A stretch of 10,091 nt of DNA from Erythrobacter sp. (GCA_003483125.1 DMWU01000286.1:1570-11660), one strand, 5' to 3'. Positions 1 to 6,676 are shown, counted from the stretch's first letter. Numbers and translations: made by a program. The notes: generated by a model not told the origin, from the sequence alone.

Positions 1-210
1 GAGGCAAGCGGCGAGGGTGGCGAGAAGGAAAAATGCTATGGCGTCGCGCTGGCAGGCAAGAATGATTGTGCCGCCGGCCCCGGCACCAGCTGTGCAGGAA
101 CAAGCACTGTCGATTACCATGGCAATACCTGGAAGTATGTCGATGCTGGCACCTGCCTCACTATCGAAACGCCAGACGGTACTGGGTCGCTCGAAGAGAT
201 CAAGGCCTGA
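1..210 (+). CDS. bufA1: Bufferin precursor BufA1 (DUF2282 family), 3' part only
   Basis: The frame is open from the first base, so start and signal peptide lie outside the window; 69 C-terminal residues are visible. The peptide has the four-cysteine layout of the DUF2282/BufA1 family: [14 protein letters not shown] (first Cys at visible residue 12, second at 23), then [10 protein letters not shown] (Cys 31), then WKYVDAGTC (Cys 52), and a tail ending [10 protein letters not shown]. Members are exported RiPP precursors whose cysteines are modified by an MNIO enzyme (BufB, DUF692) with a partner (BufC), giving periplasmic peptides that bind copper; this is family knowledge. bufB and bufC usually follow bufA directly, but here the gene is followed 42 bp later by a terminator and then an opposing gene. 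Any maturation genes would therefore be upstream of the window or elsewhere. A long overlapping plus-strand reading in another frame is a shadow of this gene. Confidence 0.85.
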   Translation, partial: EASGEGGEKEKCYGVALAGKNDCAAGPGTSCAGTSTVDYHGNTWKYVDAGTCLTIETPDGTGSLEEIKA

Positions 211-252
211 CGCAATTTACAGCATTACCAATCGTTTAATCAGCGAGTGGTT

Positions 253-284
253 CGGGCCGTAGGAGCAATACTGCGGCCCGTTTT
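253..284 (+). terminator. Intrinsic terminator after bufA1
   Basis: A 7-bp perfect GC stem (CGGGCCG at 253-259 with CGGCCCG at 274-280) extends inward by three further pairs (one G-T), leaving an 8-base loop, and is followed at once by TTTT. This is a standard rho-independent terminator for the plus-strand bufferin gene. It lies just beyond the stop of the converging sulfotransferase gene and could slow transcription from that side, but the minus-strand side lacks a T tract. Confidence 0.85.
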
Positions 285-287
285 GCT

Positions 288-1205
288 TCACGCATCCCAT
301 CTCGCATCAAGTTCTGCGGCAAGCGATGCGTAGTCCGCATGACCTGTGACAGGGGCAACACGCTCTGCCCACATGGCATTGATCTGTTCGACTACCGATT
401 GCGGGACCTTGGCCGGGTCGCTGCCCTCTTCCTGAACCTTGGTTGAATCGCTATCCGCAGGGATGCCCAGCTTCTTCTCGAAAGCAGCGCAGATCATGGC
501 GTCGTCAAACTTGTCTTTGTGTGCAAACATGAATTCGCGGCTGGTGCGTTCTTCGACTAGGGTGGCAAGCTCATCACTTAGTTCGATACCGCAGAAATCA
601 GCCAGTCGCCTGATCATCTTGGGCTTATTCTTCACAACCCAGCGATAGTTTACGAGCAGCGTGTCGGGCTCGTTGCGGCGCGCATACCAGCTTAGCAAGT
701 GCGTGAAGTAATCGCAGCCTCCCGGACCGCCCATCATCCATAGTGGGAAGAACTCTTCCAGCGAGATTGCCCCGCGCTCAATTCCCCAACCTTCAAAGAA
801 GCGATGGAACGAGATGTAGGTTTCAACCGGATCGCGCAAAGTAATAACATAGCGGCATCCGGCAGGCAGCCGTTCATATTCGCGGTGAGACTTGAAACCG
901 CGGGGCGACGCACGCTGCGGCATATTCATGTCGGAATCGGTGATGGCGGCGCTATCCTCCCACGGCGTCATCCGGCTGATGTCATCGAAATCCATATCAC
1001 CGCCAGTGCGCAGCTGGTGGAACATCTGCTGCGTCAGCGTAGTGCCGCTCTTGGCCCAGGATGTAATGAATACATCGCCCGGTTGCGCCTCTAGCGGCCG
1101 GAAATTCTCTAGCTCGAATTTCTGCAAGCGCTCCATCATGGCGCCGAATTCCTCAACGCTGCGCGCACGCGGTGTGGTTGATTGGTTCAAGCTTTCCTCC
1201 CCCAT
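288..1205 (-). CDS. PAPS-dependent sulfotransferase (Sulfotransfer_1 family)
   Basis: A 305-residue cytosolic sulfotransferase that would move a sulfuryl group from PAPS to a hydroxyl or amine acceptor; the acceptor cannot be read from sequence. The 5'-phosphosulfate loop is TSWAKSGTTL (48-57, Lys52). The candidate catalytic His is His107 in GFKSH. The 3'-phosphate motif is LRDPVETYISFHRF (123-136), with Arg124 and Ser132 spaced by eight as in eukaryotic SULT enzymes. LLVNYRWV (183-190) matches the following core strand. The C-terminal RKGxxGDWKN loop is replaced by a KVQEEGSDPAKV-like segment, so cofactor contacts at that end are atypical. ATG at 1203-1205 was chosen because AAGGGG lies 9 nt upstream; a GTG at 1233-1235 would add ten residues with a weaker ribosome site. 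It stands alone, converging with bufA1. Confidence 0.85.
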   Translation of the reverse strand: MGEESLNQSTTPRARSVEEFGAMMERLQKFELENFRPLEAQPGDVFITSWAKSGTTLTQQMFHQLRTGGDMDFDDISRMTPWEDSAAITDSDMNMPQRASPRGFKSHREYERLPAGCRYVITLRDPVETYISFHRFFEGWGIERGAISLEEFFPLWMMGGPGGCDYFTHLLSWYARRNEPDTLLVNYRWVVKNKPKMIRRLADFCGIELSDELATLVEERTSREFMFAHKDKFDDAMICAAFEKKLGIPADSDSTKVQEEGSDPAKVPQSVVEQINAMWAERVAPVTGHADYASLAAELDARWDA

Positions 1206-1371
1206 ACTGGCCAACCCCTTGGGGGAGCATTGCACTTAGCTCAATACCGGGCAAGCGCGATCTTGCGCAGCTGGTCAGCCGCCGTAACGCAGCCTATTCC
1301 TCCCCAGGGACGAAATGGCTGCGCGAACGCGCGAGATCGTTAAAGTGTGAGTCGCGCGGGCTAGGCACGCA

Positions 1372-1518
1372 CTATGATTTTTCGTGAGCAGCCAGCATAC
1401 GCTGCAATACTGCGACACGTTCACGCTCCGCAGTCCAAGCCTTTTCAGGATGTGCCTCTATCTGGTCGAGGAGCTCGCGCAGCTCCCTTTCGCGATCGGC
1501 AATGGTGGTTTCCCGCAT
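1372..1518 (-). CDS. Small charged helical protein, unknown function (48 aa)
   Basis: The gene encodes 48 residues, rich in Glu and Arg, with no signal peptide or cysteine: an N-terminal MRETTIADRERELRELLDQI then a second charged segment ending MLAAHEKS. The pattern suggests one or two amphipathic helices that could dimerise. The start ATG at 1516-1518 has AGGAGA about 7 nt upstream, which is the main reason to prefer it over the in-frame start 60 nt earlier. It is the last of four small minus-strand genes; the gap to the lipoprotein gene upstream is 63 bp. I do not recognise a family; it could be an alphaproteobacteria-specific protein. Support comes from the ribosome site, the position and the coherent helical composition. 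Confidence 0.6.
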   Translation of the reverse strand: MRETTIADRERELRELLDQIEAHPEKAWTAERERVAVLQRMLAAHEKS

Positions 1519-1581
1519 CGTTTCTCTCCTCTCTCCAGTCAATTCGCAGTGCTGGGCAAGACGCGATGTCTCACCCAAAGG

Positions 1582-1737
1582 CTAGGCCATTTCCTTGCGC
1601 GCCTTGGTGACGATTGCAGTGATCTCGTCGAGCAGTGCCAATCGCTTCTTCTTCAGTGTCTCGGCCCGCTCCCCGCAGCCGACAAGAACCAGTGCAGCCA
1701 TCAACGTTTGGGCAGGTGTTACAGGTAAGAATTTCAT
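1582..1737 (-). CDS. Small lipoprotein, unknown function (51 aa)
   Basis: A 51-residue protein with an N-terminal signal MKFLPVTPAQTLMAALVLVG and a lipobox LVGC, Cys21 being the expected lipidated residue. The mature part is only about 30 residues, lysine-rich and helical (ETLKKKRLALLDEIT). It would be anchored to a membrane on the periplasmic side, like other short entericidin-sized lipoproteins, though no entericidin similarity is claimed. The start at 1735-1737 is supported by AAAGGAG ending 6 nt upstream; an in-frame upstream extension lacks a signal-like start. It lies 60 bp downstream of the KTSC gene and 63 bp upstream of the 48-residue gene, likely in the same transcript. Confidence 0.65.
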   Translation of the reverse strand: MKFLPVTPAQTLMAALVLVGCGERAETLKKKRLALLDEITAIVTKARKEMA

Positions 1738-1797
1738 CGCATGCTCCTTTCGATGCGACTCTCTATAGCAGAAGCAGGGCACCTTCGTTGCGCTGGA

Positions 1798-2056
1798 TCA
1801 AAACTGCCCTAGCCCGGGAATTTGTCGCGGATATGGGTATCGAAGTAACTGCCCTTGGATGGCGCGTTCAAAAGGCCTGGAAAAAACCTGTTGGGACACA
1901 TCCTGGTAATCGTAAGTCTCGCCATTGTTGGCGAACCAAAGGGTGAGCGTGTTCGTCGATCCATTGTAAGACGCAGCACGAATTAGCAGTTGAACAGAAA
2001 TAATGCATAAAAGAGGAGCGCCGGCTGAAGGGGCGGTTCTTCCTGAAGGCGTCCAT
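1798..2056 (-). pseudogene. KTSC-domain small protein gene, apparently frameshifted
   Basis: The downstream frame reads IRAASYNGSTNTLTLWF, then NNGETYDYQDV, then a tail with RYPYPRQIPGLGQF before the TGA at 1798-1800. This matches the KTSC domain order: I-x-x-V-G-Y start, hydrophobic strands, YxYxDV, Pro-Tyr end. That frame has no ATG, GTG or TTG start unless it runs about 95 bp into the upstream gene. A different frame has good starts: ATG at 2054-2056, three bases after the upstream stop codon (translation coupling), and ATG at 2006-2008. That frame reads MHYFCSTAN up to about 1982. Joining the frames by restoring two bases near 1980-1984 gives STANIRAASY, which fits the KTSC consensus SSNIRAVGY with exact spacing. 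It is therefore either a recent two-base deletion or a sequence error. KTSC proteins are about 70 residues with no settled function. Confidence 0.55.
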
Positions 2057-2059
2057 GGC

Positions 2060-2272
2060 CTATTCCGTATGACAGGCGCAGCAGCAGTAATATCGGCCGT
2101 TGGATTGCGGATATGTCTCTTTCGCCTCGACAGCCGCGCCCGCGCAGTCGTCATGATCTCCCAGGTTCAACTGGCTGCCTGTGACCGGCATCCAGTTGCA
2201 ATCCGTCGTCGCATTATGGACCTCGTAATTGCCATTGGGCGGCGGGTTCTTGTTTACAATAAAATATAGCAT
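2060..2272 (-). CDS. Cysteine-rich conserved small protein, unknown function (70 aa)
   Basis: A 70-residue protein beginning MLYFIVNKNPPPNGNYEVHN, with LNLGDHDDCAGAAVEAK in the middle and NGRYYCCCACHTE at the end. The layout NG-x-x-EVH, a middle Cys, LGD-x-x-x-C, AVxxAK and a YYCCxACHT end matches a small family of uncharacterised bacterial proteins I recall but cannot name. The paired cysteines and histidines suggest metal binding, which is inference. ATG at 2270-2272 has GGAGG five bases upstream; a TTG start 21 nt earlier is less likely. The stop codon sits three bases before the first ATG of the KTSC gene, so the two were probably translated together. It is the first gene of the small-gene cluster. 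Confidence 0.75.
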   Translation of the reverse strand: MLYFIVNKNPPPNGNYEVHNATTDCNWMPVTGSQLNLGDHDDCAGAAVEAKETYPQSNGRYYCCCACHTE

Positions 2273-2438
2273 GCGTCCCTCCGGCAACTGCAATGCATAA
2301 GAGGCGCTCGGCCTTTATTGCATAAAAGCGACACACTTATTGTGATTTTAGGACGGTCTTAAGTATAGCGATTTGGAAGTACTGTTCTAACGACGAATTG
2401 GCCTAGTCGCGCAAACCGAATCTAATTATTTGGTTAGT

Positions 2439-3506
2439 TTACTCCGCCGCTTCGGCCCCTTCGGGCTTGGGCGTTTCGCCGAACATGTCAGGGCCTTCGT
2501 CCACTGCCTCTTCTTCATTCGCGGCCTTTGCCTTCTGGCGCTTGTCAAAGCTTGACCAGACGTCGTTCCAATTGCCCTTAGTCGCGGCCTTAGAATATTC
2601 GGTGGCGCGGGTTTCAAAGAAGTTGGCGTGCTCAACTCCGTTCAGCAGTGGTGCGAGCCAAGGCAACGGGTGATCATCGACCATATAGATTGGCTGCAGG
2701 CCTAGCTGGCCCAGCCGCCAATCGGCAATATAGCGGATATATTTCTTGATTTCCTTCGCGCTCATCCCGCTCACGGGGCCCATTTCGAAGGCGAGGTCGA
2801 TGAAGTTGTCCTCCAGGCGCACGCTCTTCTGACAGATGTCGATAATGTCTTCCTTCACCGCCTTGGTGTAGCAATCACGTTCGCGCACGAATTCATGGAA
2901 CAGGCGCACGATCCCCTCGCAATGCAGGCTTTCGTCGCGCACTGACCAGCTAACAATCTGGCCCATGCCCTTCATCTTGTTGAAGCGCGGGAAGTTCATA
3001 AGCATGGCGAAGCTTGCAAATAGCTGCATCCCCTCGGTAAAGCCGCCAAATGCCGCAAGCGTGCGGGCAATATCCTCATCCGTATCAACGCCGAAGACCT
3101 GTAGGTAATCGTGCTTGTCCTTCATTTCCTCATACTCGAGGAAGGCGGAATATTCGCTTTCGGGCATGCCGATCGTATCGAGCAGGTGAGAATAGGCGGC
3201 GATATGTACCGTCTCCATATTGGAGAATGCGGTGAGCATCATCTTCACCTCGGTCGGCTTGAACACGCGGCCATATTTGTCGTGATAACAATCCTGCACC
3301 TCGACATCGGCCTGGGTGAAGAAGCGGAAGATCTGCGTCAGCAGGTTCCGCTCATGCTCGGTGATTTTCTGCGCCCAGTCGCGGCAATCCTCACCCAGCG
3401 GAACTTCCTCCGGCATCCAGTGGATCTGCTGCTGCCGTTTCCAGAACTCATAGGCCCACGGATATTCGAAGGGCTTGTAGGTCTTTCTGGCTTCAAGCAA
3501 CGACAT
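2439..3506 (-). CDS. nrdB: Class I ribonucleotide reductase, beta (radical-generating) subunit
   Basis: A 355-residue NrdB that carries the dinuclear metal site and tyrosyl radical used by NrdA to reduce ribonucleotides. All expected ligands are present: Asp67 (TQADVEV), Glu98 and His101 (METVHIAAY), Glu158 (FTEGMQ), Glu192 and His195 (RDESLH). The radical tyrosine is Tyr105, four residues after His101 as in E. coli NrdB. Length is close to the E. coli enzyme, and there is no N-terminal ATP-cone. The C-terminal tail is acidic and ends EGAEAAE; such tails normally dock on NrdA. The start at 3504-3506 is chosen for GGAGA 9 nt upstream and because the family usually begins just before the KPFEYPWAY segment; an extension of 13 residues is possible. 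It is not adjacent to nrdA: two small genes lie between, and a 281-bp upstream region suggests its own promoter. Confidence 0.97.
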   Translation of the reverse strand: MSLLEARKTYKPFEYPWAYEFWKRQQQIHWMPEEVPLGEDCRDWAQKITEHERNLLTQIFRFFTQADVEVQDCYHDKYGRVFKPTEVKMMLTAFSNMETVHIAAYSHLLDTIGMPESEYSAFLEYEEMKDKHDYLQVFGVDTDEDIARTLAAFGGFTEGMQLFASFAMLMNFPRFNKMKGMGQIVSWSVRDESLHCEGIVRLFHEFVRERDCYTKAVKEDIIDICQKSVRLEDNFIDLAFEMGPVSGMSAKEIKKYIRYIADWRLGQLGLQPIYMVDDHPLPWLAPLLNGVEHANFFETRATEYSKAATKGNWNDVWSSFDKRQKAKAANEEEAVDEGPDMFGETPKPEGAEAAE

Positions 3507-3787
3507 CTTGTGTTTCTCCAATGAATCAGGCCGAGCGACTAACATAGGAAATCACGACCCAAAAACGAAGGCAAGCATACATGATTCGGCGGGGATAAGC
3601 TGTGCTTTTTTTGAGTCGAGCGGTGAGGTGTCCGCTTTGTATCCTAGCGCTAACAGGCCGTTAAACATATCGCACTATGTGCTTTCGCCGCGCTTTACAG
3701 CGCCAAACGGGCCGGACGGAACCGCGTTGAGATTGTAGAAGCGGGCGGACCTATGCGGATGCGCGCCTGAGGCAGCGTTCCACGCGG
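3507..3787 (-). promoter_or_regulatory. nrdB upstream region with three GANTC sites
   Basis: A 281-bp gene-free stretch between the lipoprotein stop and nrdB. It contains GANTC at 3523-3527, 3583-3587 and 3613-3617, which are 60 and 30 bp apart. These are potential CcrM methylation sites. It also has a short palindrome GCACTATGTGC at 3672-3682 and a hairpin GCGCT-TTAC-AGCGC at 3690-3703. I could not pick a convincing -35/-10 pair, so the promoter position is unresolved; the stretch is called regulatory from its position and site density. Confidence 0.45.
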
Positions 3788-4084
3788 CTATTTCTTCTTC
3801 TTTTTGGAACTGAACCAGCTGCCGCCGCCGAGCACGGTAACACCAAGGAAGAAACCGAAGTCATACCAGCCGCCATTATTGGGGACGGAATAGACGGCGA
3901 TGGACGGGTCGAACAATGATCCGATCCAGGCAAACGGGAAGATGAAGCCGTGCCATAATCCCCACCAGAAGCCAGGTGTATCGGCGGTGTCTGCTACACC
4001 CGCATCGATCTGCGACGCGCAGCCAGATAGAAACAGGGTGGCTATTAGTACCGCAGCAATTAGTACCGCAACAATTCTAGGCAT
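3788..4084 (-). CDS. Small conserved lipoprotein with NNGGWYDFGF motif (98 aa)
   Basis: A 98-residue predicted lipoprotein. The signal peptide runs MPRIVAVLIA to the lipobox LSGC, giving Cys22 as the lipidated residue. The mature part contains FWWGLWHGFIFPFAWIGSLF (39-58), then VYSVPNNGGWYDFGFFLGV (64-82), and ends in WFSSKKKKK. The combination WHG, IGSLF, NNGGWYDFGF is a recurring pattern in small uncharacterised membrane-associated proteins of many bacteria; its function is unknown to me. The central and C-terminal hydrophobic stretches could insert in the membrane, with the lysine tail at the cytoplasmic face. The start at 4082-4084 is set by the signal peptide; the ribosome site is weak (GAGAAT). 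A hairpin CTTGCC-loop-GGCAAG at 4143-4159 lies in the leader. Its neighbours are the PilZ gene (143 bp upstream) and nrdB downstream. Confidence 0.75.
   Translation of the reverse strand: MPRIVAVLIAAVLIATLFLSGCASQIDAGVADTADTPGFWWGLWHGFIFPFAWIGSLFDPSIAVYSVPNNGGWYDFGFFLGVTVLGGGSWFSSKKKKK
4044..4073 (-). repeat. Two 15-nt tandem units inside the lipoprotein signal peptide
   Basis: Units at 4044-4058 and 4059-4073 differ by one base (plus strand ATTAGTACCGCAGCA and ATTAGTACCGCAACA). On the coding strand they give two copies of A/V-A-V-L-I in the hydrophobic core of the signal peptide. A gain or loss of one unit would keep the frame and change core length by five residues. Confidence 0.75.
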
Positions 4085-4228
4085 CGTATTCTCGCAAAGG
4101 CGGCCGCAATCTCGGCCAAGGCAAACTGTAATCTGGGTAATTCTTGCCAAAAGGGCAAGGCGCTGGGCTCAGCTATTCCGGCTTTTGGCCGAAGCCCCTT
4201 CTTGATTCTCGAGCCCGTTGATCAGTGC

Positions 4229-4480
4229 CTATGGCAATGATTGGACAAAAGACACACCCGTCTCGCCATTACGTTGCCAGCGAACTTGCGCGCTATGCGG
4301 CCCCGTTTCTGCGAAATAGAGTTCGACTCCCTCTCCACGCGCGAGCCGGAAATTGATTCCGGCAATCCGACAACCGGCTTCGCCCAGGTCCGAAAGAATG
4401 ACAGACGCCCGCATTCCGCCGCGAGCGCGGCAATAACCTTTGACTGTAAACGCCTGTCTCAGCTGTTTGCGCGTTCCCAT
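4229..4480 (-). CDS. Short PilZ-domain protein (83 aa)
   Basis: A single-domain PilZ-type protein, probably a cyclic di-GMP effector in the cytoplasm. The N-terminal RxxxR motif is present (Arg4-Lys-Gln-Leu-Arg8). The second motif, normally [D/N]xSxxG, reads DLGEAGCRI (Asp31 to Gly36) with Gly in the Ser position. The rest follows the family pattern: LARGEGVELYF, then AQVRWQRNGETGVSFV near the end. At 83 residues it is a bare domain with no output module. The start at 4478-4480 fits the domain; the ribosome site is unclear (a GGGGTGG run directly before the ATG). It follows nrdA by 135 bp, in which a TATAAT at 4565-4570 suggests a separate promoter. Loss of the motif Ser means ligand binding needs testing. 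Confidence 0.8.
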   Translation of the reverse strand: MGTRKQLRQAFTVKGYCRARGGMRASVILSDLGEAGCRIAGINFRLARGEGVELYFAETGPHSAQVRWQRNGETGVSFVQSLP

Positions 4481-4564
4481 TCCACCCCGCTTGCGGTCGC
4501 ATGCTCCAAGAACGAAAGTGGATGCCGCGCTGGAGTTTATGGGCCGATAACCGAACTTCCCGTG

Positions 4565-4570
4565 ATTATA
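4565..4570 (-). promoter_or_regulatory. Candidate -10 box (TATAAT) for the PilZ gene
   Basis: A perfect TATAAT lies on the minus strand about 85 nt before the PilZ start and 45 nt after the nrdA stop. No good -35 hexamer is seen 16-18 bp upstream, so this is a weak candidate. It would allow PilZ and the lipoprotein to be expressed apart from nrdA. Confidence 0.3.
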
Positions 4571-4615
4571 CGGAGCGTTCAGCCGAAGGCCTGATCTCAG
4601 CCCTCTTACCGGCCA

Positions 4616-6676
4616 TTATTGGCAAGCGAGACATTCCTCGTAATCGGTCTGTTCGGCGGCAGCAGCAGCCGCGGCGAGCTCAAACTTTTGCGCATCGGTC
4701 GTATTGTCCGCCTCTACCCCACCGGCGAATCCTGCGCGCTGCACTGATTTCGAGCGAAGGTAGTAGAGTGACTTGATGCCTTTTTCCCATGCCTGGAAAT
4801 GCAGCATCATCAGATCCCACTTATCGACATCGGCCGGGATGAAGAGATTGAGGCTCTGCGCCTGGTCGACATAAGGCGCGCGATCGGCCGCAAATTCGAG
4901 CAGCCAGCGCTGGTCGATCTCGAAGCTGGTCTTGAAGGCTGCCTTTTCCTCTGCACTGAGGAAGTCGAGGTGTTGGACGGAACCGCCCTGCTTGAGGATC
5001 GAGTTCCAGACGGTAGTCGAATCCTTCGACTTATCGCGCAGCACTTTTTCAAGATATGGGTTCTTGACGATGAAGCTGCCCGACAGTGTCTTATGCGTGT
5101 AAATATTAGCCGGGATCGGCTCGATGCAGGCGCTGGTGCCGCCGCAAATGATCGAGATTGACGCGGTCGGCGCGATCGCCATCTTGCAGCTGAAGCGTTC
5201 CATCACGCCCATTTCTTCTGCATCGGGGCATGCTCCACGTTCCTGCGCCAGCATCATCGAGGCTTCCGATGCCTTGGCCTGGATGTGCTTGAACATCTTC
5301 AGGTTCCAGACCTTAGCCATCGGGCTCTCGAAACCGATCTGATTCGATTGCAGGAAGGAGTGGAAACCCATCACGCCGAGACCTACTGAACGCTCACGCT
5401 CTGCCGAATATTTGGCGCGGGCCATTTCATCGGGCGCGCGGTCAATATAATCCTGCAGTACATTGTCGAGGAAGCGCATTACGTCCTCAATGAACTGCTT
5501 GTCCTCGCCCCATTCATCCCATTTTTCGAGATTGAGCGATGAGAGGCAGCACACAGCAGTACGATCATTACCAAGATGATCGATCCCCGTGGGCAGGGTG
5601 ATTTCGCTACACAGGTTGGAAGTCGATACCTTCAGGCCGAGGTCGCGATGATGCTTGGGCATCATGCGGTTCACCGTATCGGAGAACACGATATAGGGTT
5701 CGCCCGTCGCAAGGCGGGTTTCAACCAGCTTCTGGAACAGGCTACGCGCATCAACCGTGCCGCGCACGCTGCCATCGCGTGGAGACTTGAGCTCGAACTC
5801 TGCGCCTTCACGAACCGCCTCCATGAACTCGTCGGTCAACAATACGCCATGATGGAGGTTGAGTGCCTTACGGTTGAAGTCGCCCGATGGCTTGCGAATT
5901 TCGAGGAACTCCTCGATCTCGGGGTGCGAAATATCGAGATAGCATGCGGCTGATCCGCGCCGTAGCGAACCTTGCGAAATCGCAAGCGTCAGCGAATCCA
6001 TCACACGTACGAATGGGATGATACCGCTGGTCTTGCCATTGAGGCCTACCGGCTCGCCAATGCCGCGGACAGAGCCCCAATAGGTGCCAATGCCGCCACC
6101 CTTGGAAGCCAGCCAGACATTCTCGTTCCATGTACCGACGATGCCATCTAGGCTGTCTTCGACCGAGTTTAGATAGCAACTGATTGGAAGGCCACGACTT
6201 GTGCCGCCGTTTGAGAGAACGGGCGTTGCTGGCATGAACCACAGCTTCGATATATAATCATAGAGCCGCTGGGCATGCTCCTGATCATCAGCATAAGCAT
6301 CAGCAACGCGCGCGAAGAGATCCTGGAACTCTTCGCCTGGAAGCAGGTAACGATCAATCAGCGTTTCCTTGCCGAACTCGGTCAAATTGTCATCGCGCGA
6401 AGCATCGGTCTGGATCTCAAAACGGCGTTCGTTGACCTTCTTGCTATCCATATCCTTGGCGGCCTTGGTCGCTTGAGTAATCGCACCCGCCAACGCTTCG
6501 CCTGCCTTCTCGGCAACCAGCTCTTCCGAGCCCTTATCTGTCTTTTCCATGCTTACTGCCTTGGCCGAATCATCGGCTTGACTGGGTTTGCTTTTCGGCA
6601 TTGCCTGGGTTTCGAGTGTGCCCTCTGCGCCCTGTTCCAATCCCATCGCCGCTTCGTCCCCAGTTCTGAATTCCAT
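4616..6676 (-). CDS. nrdA: Class I ribonucleotide reductase, alpha (catalytic) subunit without ATP-cone
   Basis: A 686-residue NrdA that reduces ribonucleotides to deoxyribonucleotides with NrdB. Active-site residues are visible: Cys167 in GLPISCYL, Asn354-Cys356-Glu358 in NLCSEI (thiyl radical Cys356), and Cys376 in VCCLSSLNL as partner of Cys167. Radical-transfer Tyr638-Tyr639 lie in KSLYYLRSK, and the C-terminal dithiol is Cys682 and Cys685 in ECLACQ. PTASIS and GTSACIEP are also present. The first 70-80 residues are charged, Ala/Lys/Glu-rich and likely disordered; they show no ATP-cone. A run of seven or more Ala precedes the C-terminal swinging tail. ATG at 6674-6676 is preferred for GCGGGG about 7 nt upstream. 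Others are GTG 6766, ATG 6712, ATG 6646 and ATG 6601; the start is uncertain because the N-terminus is not conserved. The next minus-strand gene is PilZ, not nrdB. Confidence 0.95.
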   Translation of the reverse strand: MEFRTGDEAAMGLEQGAEGTLETQAMPKSKPSQADDSAKAVSMEKTDKGSEELVAEKAGEALAGAITQATKAAKDMDSKKVNERRFEIQTDASRDDNLTEFGKETLIDRYLLPGEEFQDLFARVADAYADDQEHAQRLYDYISKLWFMPATPVLSNGGTSRGLPISCYLNSVEDSLDGIVGTWNENVWLASKGGGIGTYWGSVRGIGEPVGLNGKTSGIIPFVRVMDSLTLAISQGSLRRGSAACYLDISHPEIEEFLEIRKPSGDFNRKALNLHHGVLLTDEFMEAVREGAEFELKSPRDGSVRGTVDARSLFQKLVETRLATGEPYIVFSDTVNRMMPKHHRDLGLKVSTSNLCSEITLPTGIDHLGNDRTAVCCLSSLNLEKWDEWGEDKQFIEDVMRFLDNVLQDYIDRAPDEMARAKYSAERERSVGLGVMGFHSFLQSNQIGFESPMAKVWNLKMFKHIQAKASEASMMLAQERGACPDAEEMGVMERFSCKMAIAPTASISIICGGTSACIEPIPANIYTHKTLSGSFIVKNPYLEKVLRDKSKDSTTVWNSILKQGGSVQHLDFLSAEEKAAFKTSFEIDQRWLLEFAADRAPYVDQAQSLNLFIPADVDKWDLMMLHFQAWEKGIKSLYYLRSKSVQRAGFAGGVEADNTTDAQKFELAAAAAAAEQTDYEECLACQ

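Noticed and set aside
17..262. Plus-strand open frame overlapping bufA1
   Set aside because: It is a shifted frame of the bufferin gene and runs into the terminator stem; the true frame has the four-cysteine motif.
3590..3598. DnaA-box-like TTATCCCCG upstream of nrdB
   Set aside because: Seven of nine matches to TTATCCACA is too weak for a single site.
3672..3682. GCACTATGTGC as an NrdR box for nrdB
   Set aside because: The palindrome is only 11 bp and does not fit the 16-bp NrdR spacing.
4143..4159. Hairpin CTTGCC-AAAAG-GGCAAG as a terminator for the PilZ gene
   Set aside because: No T tract follows on either strand; it may only be structure in the lipoprotein leader.
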